Source: Sphingomonas yunnanensis
Lineage (GTDB): Bacteria > Pseudomonadota > Alphaproteobacteria > Sphingomonadales > Sphingomonadaceae
Assembly: GCF_019898765.1 (NCBI RefSeq)
Contig: NZ_JAIOKB010000002.1
Location: 434,001 to 498,000 of the forward strand
DNA: 64,000 bases
Direction of reading: 5' to 3'
Shown: positions 26,139 through 35,340 of the stretch, piece by piece
Layout: each line of letters opens with the position of its first letter
Numbering within the stretch: position 1 is the first letter of the stretch
Position numbers and translations under genes: made by a program
Notes under the pieces: generated by a model
Databases searched by the model: none
Seen by the model: only the letters and a program-made list of their open reading frames with translations
Told to the model about the DNA's origin: nothing

Positions 26139-27428
26139 ATGCTGCGGAATCTATTGGCCTTCACGACGATTTCCGCGGCCTTGGCGGGGTGCGGCGGCAC
26201 CACCGCCGCCGCCGGTAACCAGCAGCAGCCGAGCGCGGCGGCCTCGCCCACTGCCGCGGCCGCGCCGGTCAATTTCGGCAACGCCAAGCCCGCGGCGGCC
26301 AAGCCGTTCGACGCCGCGACCGTGGCGACCTTCGACCAGCCCTGGGCGCTCGCCTTCCTGCCCGACCAGCGCATGCTGGTGACCGAGAAGCCGGGGCAGG
26401 TCTGGCTCGTCACCGCCGACGGCAAGAAGACCAAATTGAGCGGCGTTCCCAAGGTCCACGATGACGGCCAAGGCGGCCTGCTCGACGTCGCGGTGTCGCC
26501 GCACTTCGCCAGCGATCACGCGGTGTACATCAGCTACAGCGAGCCCGGCGAGGGCGGTGACTCGCTCGCCCTGGCACGCGCGACGATCGACCCGGCCGCG
26601 GCGGCGCCCGCGCTGACCGGGCTCAAGGTCATCTGGCGCCAGCTGCCGCGCGGCCAGGGAGGCCAGTTCGGCGCCTATATCGCCTTCGCGCCCGACGGCC
26701 AGCACCTGTTCCTCGCCGCGGGCGACCGCCAGCGCATGACGCCGGCGCAGGACCCCGACCAGCCCGTCGGCAAGATCCTGCGGCTGACGCTCGACGGCAA
26801 GCCCGCCCCCGGCAACCCCGGCGAGGGCAAGACCGGCGCGACCAGCGTGTCGCTGATCGACCCGCCCGAGAACACCGTCGCCGCGGCCAAGGCGAAGGGG
26901 CGGCAGGTCACCGTGCCATCGCCCAACCTCACGCCGGCGGAGACGTGGAGCAGCGGCCACCGCAACCCCTATGGCCTCGCCTTCGACTCGCAGGGCCGAT
27001 TGTGGTCGGTCGAGATGGGTCCCAAGGGCGGCGACGAGCTCAACCTGATCGAGCCGGGCAAGAATTACGGCTGGCCGCTGGTGTCCTACGGCTCGAACTA
27101 CGACGACGTGCCGATCCCGAACCCGACGACGCGGCCCGACCTGGCCGAGCCCGCGCTCTACTGGAACCCGGTGATCGCGCCGGCGGGCCTGACCTTCTAC
27201 GACGGCACCCTGTTTCCCGACTGGCGCGGCTCCGCCTTCGTCGGCGGGCTGGCGGCGACGGCGCTGGTGCGCATCGCCTTCGACGGCACCAAAGCGCGCG
27301 AGGCCGAGCGCTGGGACATGGGCAACCGCATCCGCGCGGTGGTGAGCGGGCCCGACGGCGCTCTGTGGCTGCTCGAGGACGGCGCCGACGCCAAGCTGCT
27401 CCGGCTCACCCCGAAGAAGGCGGGCTGA
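26139..27428 (+). CDS. PQQ-dependent sugar dehydrogenase (Asd/YliI-like) lipoprotein
   Basis: 429 aa with lipobox LAGC (Cys18) and a low-complexity Ala/Pro linker to about residue 60. The six-bladed beta-propeller of soluble aldose sugar dehydrogenases follows: FDQPWALAFLPDQRMLVTEK, HDDGQGGLLDVAVSPHF, GHRNPYGLAFDSQGRLWSVEMGPKGGDELN, and KNYGWPLVSYGSNY at the end of the active-site face. It would oxidise aldoses in the periplasm with PQQ and pass electrons onward. No pqq genes are in the window. It is divergent from the LOV kinase, separated by 121 bases. Confidence 0.9.
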   Translation: MLRNLLAFTTISAALAGCGGTTAAAGNQQQPSAAASPTAAAAPVNFGNAKPAAAKPFDAATVATFDQPWALAFLPDQRMLVTEKPGQVWLVTADGKKTKLSGVPKVHDDGQGGLLDVAVSPHFASDHAVYISYSEPGEGGDSLALARATIDPAAAAPALTGLKVIWRQLPRGQGGQFGAYIAFAPDGQHLFLAAGDRQRMTPAQDPDQPVGKILRLTLDGKPAPGNPGEGKTGATSVSLIDPPENTVAAAKAKGRQVTVPSPNLTPAETWSSGHRNPYGLAFDSQGRLWSVEMGPKGGDELNLIEPGKNYGWPLVSYGSNYDDVPIPNPTTRPDLAEPALYWNPVIAPAGLTFYDGTLFPDWRGSAFVGGLAATALVRIAFDGTKAREAERWDMGNRIRAVVSGPDGALWLLEDGADAKLLRLTPKKAG

Positions 27429-27435
27429 GGCGCCG

Positions 27436-27461
27436 CGCCCTCTCCCCGCGGGGAGAGGGCG
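27436..27461. terminator. Bidirectional hairpin between convergent genes
   Basis: Perfect 12-bp stem CGCCCTCTCCCC / GGGGAGAGGGCG with a two-base GC centre. It sits immediately between the sugar dehydrogenase stop codon and the phaC stop codon, so it can serve both transcripts. No T-run is present. Confidence 0.5.
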
Positions 27462-29141
27462 TCAGCGCGCGCGCACGTAGCGGCCCGGCGCCGGCTCGAT
27501 CGCCGCCAGCGCGCCCGCCCCCGGCACGCGCGCGCCGGTGGCGGGCACCTCGTCGGGCGCGTGCGCGCGCAGCCACGCCGCCCAGTCGGGCCACCAGCTG
27601 CCCTTCACCTCGCGCGCGCCCGCGACGAACGCGTCGAGCGACGCGGCGCCCGCCTCGTTGATCCAATGCTGGTACTTGCCCGCGGCGGGCGGGTTGACCA
27701 CGCCGGCGATATGGCCCGAGCCGGCCAGCACGAAGCGCAGCGGTCCGCGGAAATGCTCGGTGAGCTTCCACACGCTCTCGGCCGGCGCGATATGGTCCTC
27801 GCGCCCGGCCTGGACGTAGCTCGGCGTGGTCACGCGGCCGAGCTCGATCGGCACGCCCGCCACGACCATCTCGCCCTTGGCCAGCCGGTTGTCGCGGTAC
27901 AGGTCGGTGAGATAGGCGAGGTGCCATTTGGCCGGCAGGTTGGTGACGTCGCCGTTCCAGTGGAGCAGGTCGAACGGCACGTGATCCTTGCCGAGCAGGT
28001 AGTTCTGCGTGACGTAATTCCAGATCAGGTCGCGCCCGCGCAGCAGGTTGAAGGTCGCGGCGAGGTAGCGGCCGTCGAGGAAGCCCTGCGGGCTGAGCGA
28101 CGCCATGACGGCCAGCTGCTCGTCGTCGACGAAATGGAGCAGGTCACCGGCGTGGCTGAAATCCACCTGCGCGGTGAGGAAGGTGGCGCTGGCGACCCGC
28201 GCCTCTTCCCCCCGGGCGGCGAGCAGCGCCAGCGTCGCTGCCAGCGTCGTCCCCGCGACGCAATAGCCGACGGTGTGGACCGCGGGCACGTCGAGCAGCG
28301 CGCGCACCGTGTCGATCGCGTCGAGCTGCGCGGCGACGTAATCGTCCCAGGTCACCTCCGCCATCGTGGCGTCGGCCGAGCGCCACGAGACGACGAAGAC
28401 GGTGATCCCCTGCTCCACCGCCCAGCGGATGAAGCTCTTCTCGCGCGTCAGGTCGAGGATGTAGAAGCGGTTGATCCAGGGTGGGAAGATCACCAGCGGC
28501 GTGATCAGCACCCGCTCGGTCGCGGGGGCGTATTGGATCAACTCGTAGAAGGGCGTGCGCTTGACCACCTGGCCGGGCGTGGTGGCGAGGTCCTCGCCGA
28601 GCGTGAAGGCACCCTCCTTGCTGTGGGTCACCTGCCCGCGCTGCAGATCGTCGAGCAGGTGCTGCAGCCCGGCGAGCAGGTTCTCGCCGCGCGTCGCGAT
28701 CGTGCGCTCGATCACCTCGGGGTTGGTCAGCGCGAAATTGGACGGGCTCATCGCGTCGACGAGGCCGCGCACCGCGAAGCGCCACTGCGCGCGGGTGCGC
28801 TCGTCGACGCCGTCGAGCTGGTCGACGCCGCGCAGCAGGTGGTCGGCGACCAGCGCGTAGCTCTGCCGGATCCAGTCGAACAGCGGATGGTCGCGCCACG
28901 CCGCGGCGGCGAAGCGGCGGTCCTTCTCGGGCTCCGCCGCGGCCTCCTTGCCCGGCGCGGCGAAGCGCTGCCACAGCGCGAGATACTCGCTCCAGAAGTC
29001 CTGCACCTGCGCCGCCGCCTTCTCGGGCGCGGCGAGCGGCACCCCCGCCTCCATCAGCATCTGCTGCGCGCGACCCGCCACCCAGGTCCAGTGCTGGAGC
29101 TCGGCGAGATCGGGGATCGGAGGCTTGGTCGTCGCGCTCAC
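27462..29141 (-). CDS. phaC: Class I poly(3-hydroxyalkanoate) synthase
   Basis: Polymerises 3-hydroxyacyl-CoA into storage polyester at the granule surface. 559 aa, the normal class I length. The PhaC N-terminal domain (about 85-255) has NFALTNPEVIERT and GEDLATTPGQVV. The alpha/beta-hydrolase core carries the lipase-like box GYCVAGT (Cys294), the Asp of GREDHIAP and the His of SGHIAGVVNPP. Start GTG 29141 follows GAGGAG by 10 bases; open frame upstream of this has no PhaC similarity. No phaA, phaB or phasin genes are adjacent; a divergent aminotransferase lies 138 bases away. Confidence 0.96.
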   Translation of the reverse strand: MSATTKPPIPDLAELQHWTWVAGRAQQMLMEAGVPLAAPEKAAAQVQDFWSEYLALWQRFAAPGKEAAAEPEKDRRFAAAAWRDHPLFDWIRQSYALVADHLLRGVDQLDGVDERTRAQWRFAVRGLVDAMSPSNFALTNPEVIERTIATRGENLLAGLQHLLDDLQRGQVTHSKEGAFTLGEDLATTPGQVVKRTPFYELIQYAPATERVLITPLVIFPPWINRFYILDLTREKSFIRWAVEQGITVFVVSWRSADATMAEVTWDDYVAAQLDAIDTVRALLDVPAVHTVGYCVAGTTLAATLALLAARGEEARVASATFLTAQVDFSHAGDLLHFVDDEQLAVMASLSPQGFLDGRYLAATFNLLRGRDLIWNYVTQNYLLGKDHVPFDLLHWNGDVTNLPAKWHLAYLTDLYRDNRLAKGEMVVAGVPIELGRVTTPSYVQAGREDHIAPAESVWKLTEHFRGPLRFVLAGSGHIAGVVNPPAAGKYQHWINEAGAASLDAFVAGAREVKGSWWPDWAAWLRAHAPDEVPATGARVPGAGALAAIEPAPGRYVRAR

Positions 29142-29279
29142 GGCTCGTCGCTCCTCGTTGGCGCGACCGGCATAGCGCAAGCTCCTTGCGCGGCGAAGCC
29201 GAGCCACAGGCTTTTTCTGTCGGGCGGGTGCCGCGCGGGGCGAATGGCGATATAGGTGAGCGGAAAGGAGTGCCCGCCC

Positions 29280-30488
29280 GTGTCCGACGAATTCTACCGC
29301 ATGAAGCGACTGCCGCCCTATGTCATCGCCGAGGTCAACGCGATGCGGGCACAGGCGCGCGCGGGCGGGGAGGACATCATCGACCTGGGCATGGGCAATC
29401 CCGATCTGCCCCCGCCCGATCACGTTATCGCCAAGCTCGTCGAGGTCGCGCAGAAGCCGGGCGCGCACGGCTACTCGCAGTCGCGCGGCATCCCCGGGCT
29501 GCGCCGTGCCCAGGCGAACTACTATGGCCGCCGCTTCGGGGTGGAGGTCGACCCCGAGAGCGAGGTGGTGGTGACGATGGGGTCGAAGGAGGGGCTCGCC
29601 AGCCTCGCCACCGCGATCACCGCGCCGGGCGACGTGGTGCTGGCGCCCAACCCGAGCTACCCGATCCACACCTTTGGGTTCATCATCGCGGGCGCGACGA
29701 TCCGCGCGGTCCCGACCACACCCGACGAACATTATTTCGAGAGCCTCGACCGCGCGCTGGCCTTCACCGTGCCGCGCCCGAGCGTGCTGGTGGTCAATTA
29801 TCCCTCCAACCCGACCGCGGAGACGGTTGACCTCGCCTTCTACGAGCGGCTGGTCGCCTGGGCGCGCGAGAACCAGGTGTGGGTGATCTCCGACCTCGCC
29901 TATTCCGAGCTCTATTACGACGGCAAGCCGACCGTCTCGATCCTCCAGGTGCCCGGCGCGCGCGACGTCGCGGTGGAGTTCACCAGCCTCAGCAAGACCT
30001 ATTCCATGGCGGGGTGGCGGATCGGCTTCGCGGTCGGCAACCGCAAGCTGATCGCGGCGATGACGCGGGTGAAGTCGTATCTCGACTATGGCGCGTTCAC
30101 ACCGGTGCAGGCCGCCGCCTGCGCCGCGCTGAACGGCCCGCAGGACATCGTCGAGAAGAACCGCCAGCTCTATCACAAGCGCCGCGACGTGCTGGTGGAG
30201 AGCTTCGCGCGCGCCGGCTGGGACGTGCCCGCGCCGCGCGCCTCGATGTTCGCCTGGGCACCGCTGCCGCCCGCGCTGGCGCATCTCGGCAGCCTGGAAT
30301 TCTCCAAGCAGCTGCTGAGCCATGCCAAGGTCGCGGTGGCGCCGGGCGTCGGCTACGGCGAGAACGGCGAGGGCTTCGTGCGGATCGCGCTGGTCGAGAA
30401 CGAGCAGCGGCTGCGCCAGGCGGCGCGCAACGTGAAGCGCTACCTGCAGAGCATGGGAGTCAACGTGCCGGGCAAGGCGGCGGGTTGA
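29280..30488 (+). CDS. PLP-dependent aminotransferase (AlaA-like, class I/II)
   Basis: 402 aa cytosolic enzyme of fold type I. IIDLGMGNPDLPPP near the N-terminus, NYPSNPTAETVD for the substrate and cofactor pocket, SDLAYSELYYDG, and PLP-binding Lys239 in SLSKTYSMAGWRIGF are all present. Closest by pattern to alanine transaminases / LL-DAP-like aminotransferases often labelled AlaA or AlaC. GTG 29280 is chosen because AAGGAG (29265-29270) stands nine bases before it. Monocistronic, divergent from phaC. Confidence 0.9.
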   Translation: MSDEFYRMKRLPPYVIAEVNAMRAQARAGGEDIIDLGMGNPDLPPPDHVIAKLVEVAQKPGAHGYSQSRGIPGLRRAQANYYGRRFGVEVDPESEVVVTMGSKEGLASLATAITAPGDVVLAPNPSYPIHTFGFIIAGATIRAVPTTPDEHYFESLDRALAFTVPRPSVLVVNYPSNPTAETVDLAFYERLVAWARENQVWVISDLAYSELYYDGKPTVSILQVPGARDVAVEFTSLSKTYSMAGWRIGFAVGNRKLIAAMTRVKSYLDYGAFTPVQAAACAALNGPQDIVEKNRQLYHKRRDVLVESFARAGWDVPAPRASMFAWAPLPPALAHLGSLEFSKQLLSHAKVAVAPGVGYGENGEGFVRIALVENEQRLRQAARNVKRYLQSMGVNVPGKAAG

Positions 30489-30548
30489 GCCGAGGGCGGG
30501 AGACCGCGGCCCGGCTCGCAGAGGCTCGGCTTCGGACCCCCACTTTCA

Positions 30549-30577
30549 CCGATCCTCCTCTTGCAGGGGAGGATCGG
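30549..30577. terminator. Hairpin between convergent aminotransferase and GMC subunit genes
   Basis: CCGATCCTCC and GGAGGATCGG form a perfect 10-bp stem with a 9-base loop. It lies in the 127-base gap between the two convergent stop codons. It belongs by sequence to the CCTCCCC/GGGGAGG palindrome family of this window. Confidence 0.45.
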
Positions 30578-30615
30578 CCATCGCCTCTCCCGGAGCGGCT
30601 GAGCCGTTTTGCCGC

Positions 30616-31320
30616 TCAGCTCCGCGCCACCGCCGGGGACAGCTTCAGCTCACCCAGCACGCGGTCGAGATGCGCCAGCGCCTCGGGGGTCGGCCCCGGG
30701 TACGGCCCCTCGGTCGGCTGGTCGCCGATATAGCCCATGTCGGCCTTGCCCTCGGGCAGGCTGTAATAGCCCGTGACGAAGAGGTAGCGCAGCTTGTCCA
30801 TGAAGGCGACCGGCGCGACCATCCGCGGTGCGGGCGTTTCCACCATCAGCGCGTCCATCAGCGTCGTGCGCTGCGCCGGCGCGAGCGCGACGAACGAGCG
30901 GCCGCCGAGCGCGCGGCTCTGCGCGTCGAGCCAGGCGAGCCCGGGCAGGATCCGCTCGCGGTCGGCGCGCTGCACCGGGTAGGGCGCGCTGACCCACTCG
31001 TCGACGAAGGCGGCGACCCCCAGCTTGCCCGCGCCCGGCGCGTCCCCCTCGGGCGGCAGGATGAGGTCGCCCAGCAGGTCGAGCGTGGCGCGCTGCGCGC
31101 GGTCGAGCGTCAGCGGCCACGGCACGCTGGGCTCCATCAGCTTGGGATCACGGCCGTAGCCGGGCGCGGGCCGGGGCGCGGGCGGCGCGGGCCAGTCGAC
31201 CACCGCGAACGGCGGCGCGACCGCGGCAGTACCGGCCTGCGCCAGCGCGGGCGGCTCGAACAAAGGCAGAGCGGCGGCGGCGGCGAGCCACTGCAGCGTG
31301 GTACGGCGCGATAGCGTCAC
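30616..31320 (-). CDS. Gluconate 2-dehydrogenase subunit 3 family protein
   Basis: 234 aa with a twin-arginine signal (SRRTTLQWLAAAAALPLF, residues 4-21), consistent with Tat export as escort for a folded flavoprotein. The mature region carries the subunit-3 features LLGDLILPPEGDAPGAGKLGVAAFVDEWV and GYYSLPEGKADMGYIGDQPT. It starts at GTG 31320, overlapping the stop of the GMC oxidoreductase by GTGA, so the two are produced together. It would form the small periplasmic subunit of a membrane dehydrogenase. Confidence 0.9.
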   Translation of the reverse strand: MTLSRRTTLQWLAAAAALPLFEPPALAQAGTAAVAPPFAVVDWPAPPAPRPAPGYGRDPKLMEPSVPWPLTLDRAQRATLDLLGDLILPPEGDAPGAGKLGVAAFVDEWVSAPYPVQRADRERILPGLAWLDAQSRALGGRSFVALAPAQRTTLMDALMVETPAPRMVAPVAFMDKLRYLFVTGYYSLPEGKADMGYIGDQPTEGPYPGPTPEALAHLDRVLGELKLSPAVARS

Positions 31321-33050
31321 GCGAGAGCTCCCGTCTTGATCCGTTGTGCCAGCCGCTCCGAGTTGCGCAGCGCGAGCGCGAGGATGGTCAGCGTCGGGTT
31401 CTTGTGCGCGCCCGAGGCGAACACCGCGCCGTCCATCAGCACGAGGTTGGGCACCTCCCACGCCTCGCCGTAGCTGTTCACCACCGAATGGCGCGGACTG
31501 TCCCCCATGCGCGCGGTGCCGAGCTCGTGAATGATCTCGCCGCCCGCGGTCATGATCTGCTCGACCGGCAGGTCGGGGCTGAGGATCGTCCCGCCGAGCC
31601 GCTCGAACACCGCGTGCGCGGAGCGGCGCCCGTGCGCGACCTGGTTGACCTCGTTCTGCGACCATTTGAACGCGAAGCGCAGCACCGGGATGCCGAACTT
31701 GTCCTTCACGCCCGGGTCGATCTCGCAGAACGTGTCCTTGTTGGGGATCATCTCGCCGCGCAGCGTCAGCCGCAGCGTCGCGCCCGAGGACTGGCGCACC
31801 GCCTGGCGCAACGCGCTGCCATAGGCGCGCGGCAGCGTCGCGGGCGGCGGGATGTCGAAGCGGCCGCCGATCTCGAAATGATAGCCGCGCGCGAAGTCGA
31901 GCTCGCCGCGCGCCTGCTCCTTATACTGCCAGAAGGGGATATAGATGTGCTGCCCGCCGATTCCGTCCTCATTGTAGCGCGGACGCCCGGCGAGCTTCGG
32001 GATATAGGCGCTGAACGAGGCGCCGGTGGAATCGGTGAGATTGCGCCCCAGCTCGCCCGAACCGTTGGCCAGACCGCGCCGGTCGGTGCCCGAGTTGAGC
32101 AGCAGCCGCGCCGTCTCGCCGGTGCCCGCCGCCAGCACCACCGCGCGCGCGCTCACCTGGTGGCGCTGCCCGGTCCTGCGGTCGACATATTCGACGCCCG
32201 TCGCGCGGCCGTTCGGCCCCATCAGCACGCGCGCCACCATCGCGTCGGTGACGACGCGCAGCCGCCCGGTCGCCTGCGCTTGCGGCAGCAGCGAGGTGGT
32301 CGTCTGGAACATCGCGCCGATGGTGCAGCCGCGCGTGCAGGGCGTGGCGTTGAAGCAGGCGCTGCGCGGCGCGACGTCGTCGGGCATGTCGCGCGTGAGC
32401 ACCGCGGTGTGCGCGGCGCGCACCGGGATCCCGATACTCTCCGCCGCGGCCTTGATCATCATCTCGGTGACGCGCGGCTTGGGCGGCGGCAGCAGGCAGC
32501 CGTCGGGCGAGTCGGGGTGGTTCTCCAGCCCGAGCTTGCCGCCGTTGACCCCGATCATCCGCTCGACCCGGTCGTAATAGGGCGCGACGTCGTCGTAGCC
32601 GATCGGCCAGTCGACCCCGAGCTTGTCGCGGGTATAGGGCTTGAAGTCGTACGGGCCCCAGCGCGGCGAGTGGCGGCCCCAGTGGTTGGTGCGCCCGCCC
32701 AGCATGCGCGGACGATACCAGCGGAAGTCGCTGCCCGGGCGCGAGGTATAGGGCTCGCCCTCGACCTCCCAGCCGCCGCCCACGGTGGCGTCGAAATAGC
32801 CGAAGGGCTTGTCCGGCGTGCCCGCACCGCGCAGCGGCGCGTCGCTCTCGGGCGCGAACATGTTGACCTCGGCCTTGGGGTCATAGTCGCGCCCGGCCTC
32901 GAGGATCAGGCAGCGCAGCCCGGCCTTGGTGAGACTGTGCGCCGCCATCGCGCCGGCGGCGCCCGATCCGACGATGATCACGTCCGCCGGCGCGTCGGTC
33001 GCGCCCGTGCGCGCCACTGCGACGCCCGCCGCTCGGGCCTGTGTCGACAT
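31317..33050 (-). CDS. GMC family oxidoreductase (gluconate-dehydrogenase-like large subunit)
   Basis: 577 aa FAD flavoprotein. The dinucleotide-binding motif VIIVGSGAAGAMAAHSL (about 31-47) is followed by LGGRTNHWGRHSPRWG, and the C-terminal catalytic region contains GTARMGDSPRHSVVNSYGE and LVLMDGAVFASGAHKNPTLTI. A cysteine-rich stretch ACFNATPCTRGCTIG (about 240) is seen, as in gluconate 2-dehydrogenase relatives. The ATG at 33050 with a GGGAGAG site is preferred to an upstream GTG. It is paired with the Tat-exported subunit 3, but the cytochrome c subunit of classic complexes is absent here. Substrate (sugar, sugar acid or other alcohol) unknown. Confidence 0.9.
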   Translation of the reverse strand: MSTQARAAGVAVARTGATDAPADVIIVGSGAAGAMAAHSLTKAGLRCLILEAGRDYDPKAEVNMFAPESDAPLRGAGTPDKPFGYFDATVGGGWEVEGEPYTSRPGSDFRWYRPRMLGGRTNHWGRHSPRWGPYDFKPYTRDKLGVDWPIGYDDVAPYYDRVERMIGVNGGKLGLENHPDSPDGCLLPPPKPRVTEMMIKAAAESIGIPVRAAHTAVLTRDMPDDVAPRSACFNATPCTRGCTIGAMFQTTTSLLPQAQATGRLRVVTDAMVARVLMGPNGRATGVEYVDRRTGQRHQVSARAVVLAAGTGETARLLLNSGTDRRGLANGSGELGRNLTDSTGASFSAYIPKLAGRPRYNEDGIGGQHIYIPFWQYKEQARGELDFARGYHFEIGGRFDIPPPATLPRAYGSALRQAVRQSSGATLRLTLRGEMIPNKDTFCEIDPGVKDKFGIPVLRFAFKWSQNEVNQVAHGRRSAHAVFERLGGTILSPDLPVEQIMTAGGEIIHELGTARMGDSPRHSVVNSYGEAWEVPNLVLMDGAVFASGAHKNPTLTILALALRNSERLAQRIKTGALA

Positions 33051-33157
33051 GATCTCTCCCACTCCACCCACGCTCGTCGCCCTTCCTAAAGGTCGAGACA
33101 GTCAGCGCAATCCCTTGATCGCCTGGGGTCGGCGAGGGAGGCGGAGGGGACGGCCGA

Positions 33158-34945
33158 TCACTCCAGCCCGATGCGCCGCGCGCGCTCGGCGATGCGCGGC
33201 TCGATCGCCAGCGCCGCGGCGCGGTCGCGCGCGGCCTGCTCGGCCCGGCCCTTCCTGGCCGCGGCGAGCGCACGCGCGTAGAGCGACCAGGCCATGCGCG
33301 GCGCGAGCCGCAGCGCGCTGTCGTAATCGGCCAACGCGGCGTCGAGCTCGCCGCGCCGCAGCCGCACCAGCGCGCGGCTGTCGAGATAGGCGGCGCGATC
33401 GGGGGCGAGCTTGAGCGCGGCGTTGCAGTCGGCGAGCGCGCCGTCGAGATCGCGGTTGAGCTGCGCGCGCGCCCAGCAGCGGCCGTTGAGCGCGTTGGCG
33501 CGGCGCGCGTCCTCGGGATGCGCGCGCAGCCAGGCGTCGTAGCTGGTGAGCGCCGCGGCGGGGCGGTCGACCCGGTCCCACAGCCCGGCGAGCGTCAGCC
33601 GCATCGCGTTGGAGGGCGCCAGCGCGGCGTCGGCCGCCTCCAGGTCCGCGGTGGCGCCGGAGCGGTCGCCGCCGTTCAGCCGCAGCATCGCGCGCTGCAG
33701 CCGCGCCTCGGCGTCCTGCGGCGCGAGCTCGACCGCGCGGTCGAGGTCGGCGAGCGCGGGCAGCGTCTGCCGGTCGGCGAGCCGCGCCGTGGCGCGCTGG
33801 CGATAGTAGCGCGCCTCCCTGGGCGCGAGCGCCACGGCGCGGTCGAAGTCGGCGAGCGCCTCGGCCAGCCTGTGGTTGGAGGCGAGCACCGCGCCGCGCC
33901 GGCCGAACCCCTCCGCATCGGTGGGGGCGCCGGCGCGATCGGTCAGGTCGATCGCCTCGCCCGCGGCGGTGCGCGCGCCGCGCGGGGTGAGCCCGAACAG
34001 CGGGCCGCCCTCGTAGGTGACGTACATCGTCCGCGTCGCGTTGCTGACGAACAGGCGGTGCGTGAGGAAGAAGTCGGCGCCGATCAGCATGTCATTGCCG
34101 CCCAGCTCGACGTCGGCGATGACGATCTGCGGCCGGGCGATCGCCTCGCCGCCGATCTCGATCTTGCCGAACGGCGCGCGCCACGAGGCGACGCCGCGCC
34201 GCCCCACGCCGATGCCCTGCCCGACCGCCACCGCCCCGGGCGAGTCCGGGGTCACGCCGATCCGTCGCGCCGCGGCGAGCGTCAGCATCGACTGTTCCGC
34301 GCCCGAGTCGAACACCGCGCTGACCGATCTGCCGTCGATCGTCACGCGCGCGACCGTGTGCGGCTTGAACGGGCCGTCGCGCTCGGGCCGCTCCAGCTTG
34401 AGCACCGTCACCGGCTTGTCGCCGGCCCAATAGGCGAGATTGACCTTGCCGCAGCCGGTCGAATGCATCAGCCGCACCATGCCGTGTGGCAGGTCATATT
34501 CCACGTCGGCCAGCCCGAGGATGTTCTGCCCGAGCAGCCCGGTCGCGCCGGTGTCGCTGCCGCCGACGATGAACTCGACCCGCGGCAGCGTCACGCCGCC
34601 CAGCGAGAAGTCGCGCACCACCGCCACGCCCGCGCTGGCGGCGCCACCGACCCCCTGGATCGTGAACGACGGCGGCAGCGCCTCGACCTTGAGCCCGAGC
34701 TCGGCCGCGCTGGCGCGCGACAGGGTGCTGTAGAAGGCGCCGCTGTCGAGGATGAACGAGACGTCACGCGCGCCGACGCGGCCCTGCACCGTGGGGCGCC
34801 GCCCCGCCATCGTCACGGGCAGCTCCAGCATCTTGCTGACCTGGCAATCGGCCCGCGCCGTGCCGGGCGCCGTCGAGGCACCGACCGCCGCCGCCAGCGC
34901 CGCGAACACCGCCGCCCGCGCCCGTCCCGTTCGTCCTACGTGCAT
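33158..34945 (-). CDS. Double retropepsin-like aspartyl protease with C-terminal TPR repeats
   Basis: 595 aa with a signal peptide (ends near ARADC, about 31). Two aspartic protease half-folds are present in one chain, each with a DSGA active-site loop: FILDSGAFYS (about residue 68) and AVFDSGAEQS (about 208). Each is followed by a flap and an ILG- or LIG-containing strand (GLLGQNILG, MLIGADFF). From about 325 to the end there are roughly seven 34-residue TPR units (LAEALADFDRAVALAP, PALADLDRAVELAPQD and so on). A periplasmic protease or sensor with a protein-binding tail is likely. ATG 34945 has GGAGGT six bases upstream. Confidence 0.85.
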   Translation of the reverse strand: MHVGRTGRARAAVFAALAAAVGASTAPGTARADCQVSKMLELPVTMAGRRPTVQGRVGARDVSFILDSGAFYSTLSRASAAELGLKVEALPPSFTIQGVGGAASAGVAVVRDFSLGGVTLPRVEFIVGGSDTGATGLLGQNILGLADVEYDLPHGMVRLMHSTGCGKVNLAYWAGDKPVTVLKLERPERDGPFKPHTVARVTIDGRSVSAVFDSGAEQSMLTLAAARRIGVTPDSPGAVAVGQGIGVGRRGVASWRAPFGKIEIGGEAIARPQIVIADVELGGNDMLIGADFFLTHRLFVSNATRTMYVTYEGGPLFGLTPRGARTAAGEAIDLTDRAGAPTDAEGFGRRGAVLASNHRLAEALADFDRAVALAPREARYYRQRATARLADRQTLPALADLDRAVELAPQDAEARLQRAMLRLNGGDRSGATADLEAADAALAPSNAMRLTLAGLWDRVDRPAAALTSYDAWLRAHPEDARRANALNGRCWARAQLNRDLDGALADCNAALKLAPDRAAYLDSRALVRLRRGELDAALADYDSALRLAPRMAWSLYARALAAARKGRAEQAARDRAAALAIEPRIAERARRIGLE

Positions 34946-35340
34946 CGCCCCACCTCCGCCGCGAGCGTCGCGCCGCGCCCACCGCCACGCAAGCACTCGA
35001 CGATCACGGCCGCCCGCCTTTTCACTCCGATCCGACGCGAAGCCTGATCGCGAACCTTCCTTGTTATACGAGGAGCATCTGGTTGGGGCCGCAGCGTGCT
35101 CCATCGCAGGCAGGAGCTCAGGGCCAGGAGCACCAACTCGCGAGGCACTGGGCTCCGGCGTCCGCCGGAGCACGATTCGACCTGGATGTATCGCTCTGGC
35201 CGCTGGAACAGTCGCACCGGCCATCATCGCCGCGCCGGGTCACGACGCGATCGTTCCGGCCCTGACGCATCCTTTTCGCCGCCCCCTCGTATCCCCCTCG
35301 CGGCCGGCATCGCGCCGCACCGGTGAAGGGAATGCGTGGG
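34946..35340. other. 395-base intergenic region, divergent promoters
   Basis: Separates the aspartyl protease and the ferritin-like genes. It contains the hairpin doublet at 35096-35173 and an AT-richer pocket around 35054-35075 (CTTCCTTGTTATACGAGG) that could hold a promoter, as TTATAC is a fair -10. No convincing gene was seen; a GAAGGGA site at its end serves the ferritin-like gene. Confidence 0.5.
35096..35173. repeat. REP-like hairpin doublet (78 bp)
   Basis: Begins GTGCTCC and ends GGAGCAC. The right half is a perfect 9-bp hairpin, GCTCCGGCG-TC-CGCCGGAGC (35152-35171); the left half is a degenerate one. It matches the design of the element at 37409-37485 on the far side of the ferritin-like pair, with the order of the perfect and degenerate hairpins reversed. 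Confidence 0.65.

Noticed and set aside
29142..30323. N-terminal extension of phaC of nearly 400 codons
   Set aside because: The in-frame extension is antisense to the aminotransferase and has no PhaC similarity; a GTG with GAGGAG at the correct position marks the real start.
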